Source: Chloroflexota bacterium (GTDB lineage Bacteria; Chloroflexota; Anaerolineae; Anaerolineales; Villigracilaceae). Taken from it: a stretch of DNA of 33,266 bases. Numbering within the stretch: the first letter of the stretch is position 1; each line of letters opens with the position of its first letter. The notes below the pieces were generated by a model. It made no database searches. It was not told the origin of the DNA and saw only the letters and a program-made list of their open reading frames with translations. Shown here one piece after another: positions 6,993-13,146 of the stretch. Position numbers and translations under genes: made by a program. Where the stretch lies: the NCBI GenBank assembly GCA_016866215.1, contig VGNE01000041.1:1-33266 (forward strand), written 5' to 3'.

Positions 6993-9900
6993 CGTTCCCT
7001 GAATCCGAAATTGAGCAAATCGCCCTCGACCTTCTCCACGACCAGAACGGTTACGAAGTCCGCTTCGGACCCGATCTCGCAGAAGGCGGGGGCAAAGAAC
7101 GCGACTATAACGAAGTCGTCCTATCCAAGCGTCTGCACTCTGCCATTGAGCGTATCAACCCCAATATCCCCGCTGGCGCACGGGATGACGCCTTCAAGAA
7201 GGTCATGCGCTCGGCAGCGTTGACCGTTATAGACAACAATGAAGCCTTTCATCGTCTGCTGGTGGATGGCGTGGATGTCAAATTCAGCGTAGGCGATGGC
7301 AAGACCCGCACCGATAAGGTTTGGTTGGTTGATTTCAACAATCCAGAAAACAACGAATTTCTGGCAGTCAATCAATTTACAGTTATTGAGAACAACACCA
7401 ACAAACGCCCCGATATTGTCCTCTTTATCAACGGCTTACCTTTGGTGGTCATTGAATTGAAGAATGCCACGGACGAAAACGCCGATGTGAGCGCGGCATT
7501 CCGTCAACTGCAAACCTATCAACACGTTATCCCTTCCCTGTTTACCTATAACGCCTTCCTCGTCATCAGTGATGGTCACTTTGCCAAGGTTGGCACGATC
7601 TCCAGTGATTATCCGCGCTTTATGGAGTGGAAGACGGCAGACGGCAAAACGATTGTCGATTCCAAGACCCAGCCCGAACTCGAACCTCTGATCAAAGGTC
7701 TGTTCAACAAAAAGACCCTGCTGGACTGCGTCCGTCATTTCATTGTCTTTGAAAAGACCCGAGAGAAAACCGTCAAGAAGATCGCCGCCTATCACCAGTA
7801 TTACGCGGTCAACAAGGCGATTATCTCCACGTTACGTGCGTCCGCAAGCAATGATAAATCTGTGCGTGAAGACCCCGCCGCATATGGCTTGCCCACTGTG
7901 GATGAACAACCCATCGGCGATAAACGCGCGGGCGTCATCTGGCACACGCAAGGCAGCGGCAAGAGCCTTTCGATGGTCTTTTACACGGGCAAACTGGTGC
8001 TGACGGAAGCGATGAACAATCCCACCATCGTGGTACTCACCGACCGCAACGACCTCGACCAGCAACTCTTCGAGACCTTCAGCAATTGCCAGAGCTTGCT
8101 ACGCCAAACACCTGTCCAAGCCGCCAATCGTGACGAGCTAAAGAAACTGCTGGCTGTGGCATCGGGCGGCATCGTCTTTACCACCATTCAAAAATTCCTG
8201 CCCGATGAAAAGGGCGCAGCCTATCCCCTACTCACCGACCGCCGCAACGTGGTCGTCATTGCTGATGAAGCCCATCGCAGTCAATATGACTTCATCGATG
8301 GCTTCGCCAAAAACATGCGTGACGCCCTGCCCAACGCTTCCTTCATCGGGTTTACGGGTACGCCCATCGAAATGGCGGATCGCGACACCCAGGCAGTCTT
8401 CGGCAATCACATTGACGTCTATGACATTCAACAAGCCGTCGAAGATGGCGCGACGGTTCGTATCTACTACGAAAGCCGTCTCGCCAAAATTGAGCTTTCC
8501 CCCGCCGATCAGAAGATACTCGATGAACGCGTGGAAGAAGTCACCGAAGACGACGAACTGACCGAACGCCAACGCCGCTTCGCCAAATGGACAAGTGTTG
8601 AGTCTGTTGTTGGCAGTGAACAGCGCATTAAACAGGTTGCTGCTGATCTGGTCAATCACTTTGGACAACGTCTCTCCGCTGCCGAAGGCAAAGGTATGAT
8701 CGTCTGCATGTCCCGCCGCATCTGTGTGGAGATGTATAGAGAGATCGTCAAACTCCACCCCAATTGGCATAACTCCGAAGATGACAAAGGCGCAATTAAA
8801 GTCATCATGACAGGCTCCGCCAGCGATCCGCTCGACTGGCAGGAACACATCCGCACCAAGGGATGCCGTAAGTCCATCGGCGATAGATTGAAAGACCCCA
8901 AAGACCCGCTCAAACTCATCATCGTCCGTGATATGTTCCTCACGGGTTTCGATGTCCCGCCGTTGCATACCATGTACATTGACAAACCCATACGTGGTCA
9001 TACGCTCATGCAAGCCATTGCCCGTGTCAACCGCGTCTTTGGCGACAAAGAAGGCGGCTTGATTGTTGATTACATCGGCATCGCACAGGATTTGAGGAAT
9101 GCGCTGGCTGTGTACGCCGCCCGCAAAGGTCGCGGCGACATCAAGCACGACCAGGAAGAAGCCGTCGCCAAAATGCTGGAGATTTACGAAGTCGTGGTCA
9201 ATATGTTCTATCCCTCTCCCACTGGGAGAGGTGAGGTGAGGGCTTTCGATTATCGTAAATACTTCACGCTGGAACCGAGAGAAAAACTTAGCTTCATTCT
9301 GGATGCGGCAAACTACATTGCGGAAAAAGACCCTAAAGGTCTGTCCGATGAAAAAGACGACACGACGGGCAAAGAGACCTTTAGGGTCTCTACAGGCAAG
9401 GAACGTTTCAAAGAAAATGTCATCCGCCTGCAAAAAGCCTTTGCACTCTCTGTGCCGAACCCGAAAGCTTTTGAAATCCGCGATGACCTTGCCTTCTTCC
9501 AAGCCATCAAAGCCCGCTTCAACAAGTTTGATGACCAGACCAAGACCCGCACCAACGAAGAGATCGAAACTGCCATTCGTCAGATCATCAACGACGCCAT
9601 TATTTCTAGTGAAGTGGTGGATGTCTTCGATGCCGCAGGCATCCGCAAACCTGATATTTCCATTCTCTCGGATGAATTCCTCTCCGAGATCGAACACATG
9701 GAACGCAAGAACCTCGCGCTGGAACTGCTCAAACGCTTGCTCAACGACGAAATCAAAACGCGCAGTCAATTCAATTTGGTACAAGGCAGAAAGTTCTCCG
9801 ACATGCTTGCCGAAGCCGTTAAGCGCTATCAGAACGGCTTGATTACCTCCGCACAGATCATCGAAGAACTCATCAACCTCGCCAAAGACATCCGCGAAGC

Positions 9901-10228
9901 CGACAAACGCGGCGAGAAGATGAACTTACGCATGGATGAGCTTGCCTTCTATGACGCCCTCGCCGATAATCCCACCGCCGAGACTATTTTGGGTGATGTA
10001 ACGCTCAAACAAATCGCTCACGAATTGGTGGATAGTGTGCGAAAGAATACTTCCATTGACTGGCAACTAAAAGAAAGCGTTCAAGCCAAGTTGCGCGTGA
10101 TGGTCAAGAGAATATTGAGAAAGTATAAGTATCCACCCGATGATCCAGCCACAGGTGAATATACTGTGTCTGTTACGAAGGTGTTAGATCAAGCTGAATT
10201 GTTGGCTGATTTCTGGACGCAGAATTAA
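6974..10228 (+). CDS. hsdR: Type I restriction endonuclease subunit, HsdR
   Basis: HsdR is the ATP-dependent DNA translocase and nuclease of the type I complex. The 1084-aa protein has the N-terminal [12 protein letters not shown] segment, a PD-(D/E)xK-type nuclease motif (RPDIVLF then VIELK, about residues 145-161), Walker A in HTQGSGKS (about 326), DEAH in [13 protein letters not shown] (about 430), the TGTP motif, and a late helicase motif ([15 protein letters not shown]). A C-terminal helical region binds the methylase core. ATG 6974 lies inside a REPIN; an earlier ATG at 6935 is also open. Two small repeats sit in frame, at 9213-9241 and 9328-9389. GC content is higher than in hsdS and the neighbouring unknown gene, so the operon is mosaic. 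Confidence 0.94.
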   Translation: MKTFRVSFPESEIEQIALDLLHDQNGYEVRFGPDLAEGGGKERDYNEVVLSKRLHSAIERINPNIPAGARDDAFKKVMRSAALTVIDNNEAFHRLLVDGVDVKFSVGDGKTRTDKVWLVDFNNPENNEFLAVNQFTVIENNTNKRPDIVLFINGLPLVVIELKNATDENADVSAAFRQLQTYQHVIPSLFTYNAFLVISDGHFAKVGTISSDYPRFMEWKTADGKTIVDSKTQPELEPLIKGLFNKKTLLDCVRHFIVFEKTREKTVKKIAAYHQYYAVNKAIISTLRASASNDKSVREDPAAYGLPTVDEQPIGDKRAGVIWHTQGSGKSLSMVFYTGKLVLTEAMNNPTIVVLTDRNDLDQQLFETFSNCQSLLRQTPVQAANRDELKKLLAVASGGIVFTTIQKFLPDEKGAAYPLLTDRRNVVVIADEAHRSQYDFIDGFAKNMRDALPNASFIGFTGTPIEMADRDTQAVFGNHIDVYDIQQAVEDGATVRIYYESRLAKIELSPADQKILDERVEEVTEDDELTERQRRFAKWTSVESVVGSEQRIKQVAADLVNHFGQRLSAAEGKGMIVCMSRRICVEMYREIVKLHPNWHNSEDDKGAIKVIMTGSASDPLDWQEHIRTKGCRKSIGDRLKDPKDPLKLIIVRDMFLTGFDVPPLHTMYIDKPIRGHTLMQAIARVNRVFGDKEGGLIVDYIGIAQDLRNALAVYAARKGRGDIKHDQEEAVAKMLEIYEVVVNMFYPSPTGRGEVRAFDYRKYFTLEPREKLSFILDAANYIAEKDPKGLSDEKDDTTGKETFRVSTGKERFKENVIRLQKAFALSVPNPKAFEIRDDLAFFQAIKARFNKFDDQTKTRTNEEIETAIRQIINDAIISSEVVDVFDAAGIRKPDISILSDEFLSEIEHMERKNLALELLKRLLNDEIKTRSQFNLVQGRKFSDMLAEAVKRYQNGLITSAQIIEELINLAKDIREADKRGEKMNLRMDELAFYDALADNPTAETILGDVTLKQIAHELVDSVRKNTSIDWQLKESVQAKLRVMVKRILRKYKYPPDDPATGEYTVSVTKVLDQAELLADFWTQN
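9213..9241 (+). repeat. In-frame palindromic repeat in hsdR
   Basis: Perfect 9-bp arms CCTCTCCCA (9213-9221) and TGGGAGAGG (9223-9231) are followed by TGAGGTGAGGG. Repeats of this CCCTCTCCC/GGGAGAGG type are common interspersed elements in bacteria. Here it is read as [11 protein letters not shown] within HsdR. Confidence 0.65.
9328..9389 (+). repeat. Shortened REPIN (family 1, 62 bp) in frame in hsdR
   Basis: The left core is at 9328-9342 (read KDPKGL) and the right core at 9375-9389 (read ETFRVS), with only 32 bp between them. It lies between the family segments DAANYIAE and GKERFKENV. It looks like a REPIN with an internal deletion that kept the frame. Confidence 0.88.
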
Positions 10229-10339
10229 CATAACCCGCAGTAACCCAGCCAGAAACGCGTTCAATAGTTTCGACCTCACCCCCGTTCCGCAAGGTGAATT
10301 TTGGTTAAGAGGGTAAGGTCAACTGGTGGGAATGGAGGA

Positions 10340-10434
10340 GTGGCTGACGGGTTTTATCGTGATCCGGGGTCATACATGGATGACTGCGTGGTCAGGGGCG
10401 TGGGTTGAGGGTGAATTCGAGGACTTGTACTCAA
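10340..10434 (+). repeat. REPIN-like repeat, family 2 (copy A, decayed)
   Basis: The left end CTGACGGGTTTTATCG and the body GGTCAGGGGCGTGGGTTGAG match the copy at 13003. The right core has degenerated. It is part of the larger duplicated block that also carries the start of yqeC. The rest of 10229-10485 shows no gene. Confidence 0.7.
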
Positions 10435-10485
10435 TAAGAAAAATTCCATTTCAAAATCCAGATTTATTTGACTTACAATATAAAC

Positions 10486-10953
10486 ATGAACATCGCTCAT
10501 GCGCTTCGGCTCGATTCCCCCACCGTGTCAAACCAGGTCATAAGCCTGGTCGGCGCTGGGGGAAAGTCCACTACTCTGTTTAAACTCGCCCGTCAACTTC
10601 AATTATTAATTCCCAACGAGCAAGACGTTGTAAATCGCGGACTCGATACGCCCTCGAAAAACACTCGGGATACTCGACCACTAAAATCGCAAATCGTAAA
10701 TCGCAGATCATTAATCATCACCGCCACCACTCACCTCGGCGTCTGGCAAATTCCACTTACAGACCATCACATCATCGTCAAGGATTTGAACGATCTTAAA
10801 AATATCCAGCGCGAGGGCATTACCCTTATCACAGGTGAATTGGATCGCGACCTGATAGCATTTCGCCCATTCCCGAAGGGATTCCACTTTTGGAAGCGGA
10901 GAAAATTGCCCGCGAGCGCGAGCCAGGAAATGGATAAGCACAAAAGAGTGTGA
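10486..10953 (+). pseudogene. Truncated duplicate of the yqeC 5' part
   Basis: The frame starts MNIAHALRLDSPTVSNQ and holds the P-loop GAGGKSTT, closely matching the intact yqeC-mocA gene at 13147. It has an extra insert of about 30 codons after LARQLQ (10600-10710, with short ATCGTAAATCGC-type repeats). Similarity ends near 10853 after ITGELDRD, where an unrelated tail runs to the stop. It lacks most of the YqeC domain and all of the MocA domain, so it is very likely non-functional. It keeps the same upstream TTATTTGACTTACAAT promoter-like sequence as the intact gene. Confidence 0.8.
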
Positions 10954-10990
10954 TTGAGCAAATAGAAGCGGTGATTGGAAAGTAGAGTCC

Positions 10991-11085
10991 AGACTGACAG
11001 GTTTTATCTTGGCGCAAGTCCATTGAGGTGATTGCATGGTCAAAGACGCGGGTTGAGGGTGGATTCTTGAAAACCTGTCAGGTCT
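10991..11085 (+). repeat. REPIN-like repeat, family 2 (copy B, 95 bp)
   Basis: The left core AGACTGACAGGTTTT (10991-11005) and the inverted right core AAAACCTGTCAGGTCT (11070-11085) flank about 64 bp (GCGCAAGTCCATTGAGGTGA and following). The arms AGACC/GGTTT are the same as in family 1; the loop is TGACA instead of CTAAA. Confidence 0.85.
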
Positions 11086-11130
11086 TCAACTGTCGTATAA
11101 TAAAGCCAATCGCAACAGATTTATTTAGGT

Positions 11131-11421
11131 ATGACTTATAGAAAGGCAGAGTGTGAGATGGAATTTCCGATGACAGCCATAGAAATGACAGGGACAGTTG
11201 ATGAAAATCACCAACTGCAACTGGACGGCACGCTTCCGTTTGCGGGGCCGAAGCGTGTGCGCGTTATTGTGCTTTCGCAGATGACGGAAGAGACGGATGA
11301 GTGGAATGAAACAGAATGGCTAAAAGCCTCGTTGAATAATCCTGTTTTCGATTTTCTCAATGACCCCGAAGAAGACATCTACACACTCAGCGACGGAAAA
11401 CCATTCGATGACAAAGCATAA
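11131..11421 (+). CDS. Probable antitoxin partner of the PemK/MazF-like toxin
   Basis: A small protein of up to 96 residues whose stop overlaps the following toxin start by 14 bp, the usual coupling in type II toxin-antitoxin pairs. The N-terminal half (MTAIEMTGTVDENHQLQLDG then RVRVIVLS) is a short beta-rich domain resembling small antitoxins that begin with a substrate-like beta hairpin. The C-terminus (EWLKASLNNPVFDFLNDPEED) resembles toxin-binding tails. Possible starts are ATG 11131, 11158 and 11170; none has a strong ribosome binding site. A TATAAT lies at 11096-11101. The pairing is well supported by layout; the exact antitoxin family is not certain. Confidence 0.75.
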   Translation: MTYRKAECEMEFPMTAIEMTGTVDENHQLQLDGTLPFAGPKRVRVIVLSQMTEETDEWNETEWLKASLNNPVFDFLNDPEEDIYTLSDGKPFDDKA

Positions 11422-11752
11422 AGTTGTGCTTGTTCCTTTTCCATTTGACGACCTTTCCAGCGCGAAGGTTCGACCTGCTGTATGTCTCACTGAGCCTATC
11501 GGTCAACACAAACACGTTGTCCTTGCATTCATCACAAGCCGCATTCCCGCTGAACCGCTTTCAACCGACCTTGTCTTTGCGGAGAGTGACGAAGACTTTG
11601 CCATCACAGGGTTGCGCGTTTCTTCCACGCTTCAATTTCACCGAATGATTACAGTCACAACGGGGATTTTTGTCCGCGAATTGGGATGGTTGCCAGAGAC
11701 AAAGCAAAAGAAGGTTGAAGAAAAATTGAAGTTGCTGTTCGGAATTAAGTAA
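11408..11752 (+). CDS. PemK/MazF-family endoribonuclease toxin
   Basis: The 114-aa protein shows the family start KVVLVPFPFDDLSSAKVRP followed by AVCL, the strand VVLAFITSRIP, and a helix/strand with LRVSSTLQFHRMITV. This corresponds to the SH3-like fold of MazF/PemK ribosome-independent or mRNA-cleaving ribonucleases. I chose ATG 11408, within the end of the antitoxin frame, because the conserved KVVLVPFPF follows directly; an upstream frame start at 11360 adds unrelated residues. The pair is co-transcribed in the order antitoxin then toxin. A hairpin that may be its terminator follows at 11809-11833. Confidence 0.88.
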   Translation: MTKHKVVLVPFPFDDLSSAKVRPAVCLTEPIGQHKHVVLAFITSRIPAEPLSTDLVFAESDEDFAITGLRVSSTLQFHRMITVTTGIFVRELGWLPETKQKKVEEKLKLLFGIK

Positions 11753-11808
11753 GCCATGTTGGACGTAAAAATTGAACATGCCATCCCGCATTAATTTAGT
11801 TGGGAAAG

Positions 11809-11833
11809 TCCCTGAATTAAAATAATTCAGGGA
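11809..11833 (+). terminator. Hairpin downstream of the PemK-like toxin
   Basis: Perfect 11-bp arms TCCCTGAATTA and TAATTCAGGGA with an AAA loop are followed by TTATTAG. The U tract is weak, so termination is probable but not certain. It lies 57 bp after the toxin stop. Confidence 0.55.
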
Positions 11834-11892
11834 TTATTAGTTCCCGCTAGAAACGCGTTCAACAGTCCGCTCCCCTATCCTAAAGGACATCC

Positions 11893-11954
11893 CCCCCCAT
11901 TTTCGCAAGCTAAAGTTGGGATTGGATATTAAGTCCACGGGCGAAAATGGGGGG
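11893..11954. repeat. Long-range 14-bp inverted repeat with a C/G run
   Basis: CCCCCCATTTTCGC (11893-11906) is repeated perfectly inverted at 11941-11954, 34 bp apart. The right arm runs into the left core of family 2 copy C. It might be a further small mobile element or the target into which copy C inserted. Confidence 0.6.
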
Positions 11955-12047
11955 ACTGACGGGTTTTATCGTGGCGCGAGTCCATTCGGGTGATTACACG
12001 GACAAGGGCGCGGGTGGATTGTGGATTCGTGAAAACCTGTCAGGTCT
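11953..12047. repeat. REPIN-like repeat, family 2 (copy C, 95 bp)
   Basis: The left core GGACTGACGGGTTTT starts at 11953, and the inverted right core AAAACCTGTCAGGTCT ends at 12047. The unit length is exactly that of copy B. On the minus strand the right core and interior encode the C-terminus of the YgiT-like protein (KDLTGFHES and onwards). Confidence 0.85.
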
Positions 12048-12328
12048 TTGGGAGAATAAAAATTCCCGATGCTGATTTTCATATCGGGAATTTCGTTTTC
12101 AGGCATAAGCAACACGTCCATTTGCACAGACTTAATCGGCTTCTTCTTACCGCGAACAATCAAGCGCACTTTCTCGGTGGCTTCCCTGCTGAAAATCTCT
12201 TCACCACAACGCACGCACACCTGGGCGGGGATGTTTTCCACGAGAACAGGCTTCCCGTCAATTTGAAAGATTTCGCTCACGAGTTCTTCGCGAGACTCCG
12301 TTGAACTGCATACGTGACATCTGAACAT
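11966..12328 (-). CDS. YgiT-type zinc-finger protein with a REPIN-encoded C-terminus
   Basis: The 120-aa product begins MFRCHVCSS and has a second CVRCGEE knuckle (about residue 38), giving the two-CxxC zinc site of the YgiT/MqsA N-terminal domain, followed by an IFSREATEKV helix. Such proteins are antitoxins or regulators of toxin-antitoxin operons. It starts 6 bp after the stop of another YgiT-type gene and forms a minus-strand operon with it and the DUF4258 gene. The natural part seems to end near MPENEIPDMKISIGNFYS. The last 27 or so residues (KDLTGFHESTIHPRP and on) come from a family 2 REPIN and are unlikely to be functional. Confidence 0.78.
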   Translation of the reverse strand: MFRCHVCSSTESREELVSEIFQIDGKPVLVENIPAQVCVRCGEEIFSREATEKVRLIVRGKKKPIKSVQMDVLLMPENEIPDMKISIGNFYSPKDLTGFHESTIHPRPCPCNHPNGLAPR

Positions 12329-12334
12329 GGCAGT

Positions 12335-12586
12335 TCAGGCCAAATCCATTTGATATTGATAAACAGGCACTTGCAAAATACGGCTCGGACGCATTTTTGA
12401 TTCAAGCACAGAGTCAATCTTTTTCGCCACTTCGGGAAGAATAAATCTTTCGCCACACTGAGCGCAAACACCCATCGGCACATTTTCAAATACCAATAAT
12501 TCGCCCTTCCAGCGAATCTCACGCGGCACAAGGCGCTCTTCCACTGAGCCGCCGCAGAAATAGCAATCGTCGTATTGATGTGTCAT
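12335..12586 (-). CDS. YgiT-type zinc-finger antitoxin-like protein
   Basis: The 83-aa product has CYFCGGS near the N-terminus and CAQCGERF in the middle, the typical CxxC pair of the YgiT/MqsA zinc-finger domain. Between them is the strand pattern RWKGELLVFENVPMGV, and the helix PEVAKKID follows. ATG 12586 was chosen because GGAGG stands 5 nt upstream on the minus strand. It begins 15 bp after the DUF4258 gene, an arrangement known from many YgiT/DUF4258 pairs, in which this protein would neutralise or regulate the partner and bind its own promoter. Confidence 0.85.
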   Translation of the reverse strand: MTHQYDDCYFCGGSVEERLVPREIRWKGELLVFENVPMGVCAQCGERFILPEVAKKIDSVLESKMRPSRILQVPVYQYQMDLA

Positions 12587-12601
12587 TTCAGCCTCCAACT
12601 T

Positions 12602-12913
12602 CTAACGATTTCGTGTGTACGGGTCTTTCCACTTGGGCATGGCTGGGAGGTAAACGGTAATCAAAACCAAATGCCCAGTGCGATTCCTTCCGCATACAAC
12701 ATGAACGGGTCTTTCACCGACAAAGCCAAGTATCAGGCAACTCTCACCGCGCGCATCTTCTGGATACGACTCGATGATTTCACAATCCAAAAGCGCCGTT
12801 TCCAATTCGGCGATGGTCAATCCATCCGCAAGACGCTCGTCATCCGCATGCACAGATATTTGATAGGATTGACTGTCTATCTCAGCGCGAATGAATTCAG
12901 GCACGAATGGCAT
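12602..12913 (-). CDS. DUF4258-like protein, probable toxin partner of YgiT
   Basis: The 103-aa product shows the usual DUF4258 layout: an N-terminal helix (MPFVPEFIRAEID), a histidine in a central strand (YQISVHADDERLADGLTIAE), the helix LETALLDCEIIESYPED, then the strand RPVHVVCGR and the terminal LVLITVYLPAMPKWKD. DUF4258 proteins often pair with YgiT-type antitoxins and are considered RNase-like toxins by fold similarity to RelE-like families; that role is inferred. ATG 12913 is preceded by TATAAT only 6 nt away, so the transcript may be leaderless. The alternative start at 12967 adds a hydrophobic, poorly supported extension. Confidence 0.82.
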   Translation of the reverse strand: MPFVPEFIRAEIDSQSYQISVHADDERLADGLTIAELETALLDCEIIESYPEDARGESCLILGFVGERPVHVVCGRNRTGHLVLITVYLPAMPKWKDPYTRNR

Positions 12914-13002
12914 GGAATGATTATACAGCAGGAATGGAAAACAAGAGAAGCCCGCCGACCACGACAAGCCCGGTCATTGAACTGGTGGAAGTGTAGGGTG
13001 GC

Positions 13003-13097
13003 AGACCTGACAGGTTTTATCGTGGTGCGAGTCCATCAGGATGACTGCGTGGTCAGGGGTGTGGGTTGAGGGTGAATTCGAGAACTTGTACTCAATA
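13003..13097 (+). repeat. REPIN-like repeat, family 2 (copy D)
   Basis: The left core AGACCTGACAGGTTTTATCG is the most complete of the family. The body (GCGAGTCCATCAGGATGACT, GGTCAGGGGTGTGGGTTGAG) matches copy A. The right core is degenerate (GAGAACTTGTACTCAAT). It sits about 50 bp upstream of yqeC-mocA. Confidence 0.75.
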
Positions 13098-13134
13098 AGA
13101 AAAATTCCATTTCAAAATCCAGATTTATTTGACT

Positions 13135-13140
13135 TACAAT
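13135..13140 (+). promoter_or_regulatory. Likely -10 box giving a leaderless yqeC-mocA transcript
   Basis: TACAAT ends 6 bp before ATG 13147 and no Shine-Dalgarno is visible, so transcription would begin at or very near the start codon. The same sequence precedes the truncated duplicate at 10486. No convincing -35 box is placed at the ideal distance. Confidence 0.4.
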
Positions 13141-13146
13141 ACAGAC

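Noticed and set aside
9213-9231. The perfect hairpin in hsdR as a terminator
   Set aside because: There is no U tract and it lies in the middle of an intact gene; it is better explained as an interspersed repeat.
1933-9389. The many short repeats as a CRISPR array
   Set aside because: Cores alternate in orientation, spacing is irregular, copies are within coding sequence, and no cas gene is present.
8228-9784. Long open frame of 518 codons on the minus strand opposite hsdR
   Set aside because: It lies fully within hsdR, whose nuclease and helicase motifs are clear, has no plausible ribosome binding site and no recognisable domain. It is a by-product of codon bias on the other strand.
10468-10953. 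The truncated yqeC copy as a functional short protein
   Set aside because: It lacks most conserved YqeC segments and ends in an unrelated tail; the intact gene lies 2.7 kb downstream.
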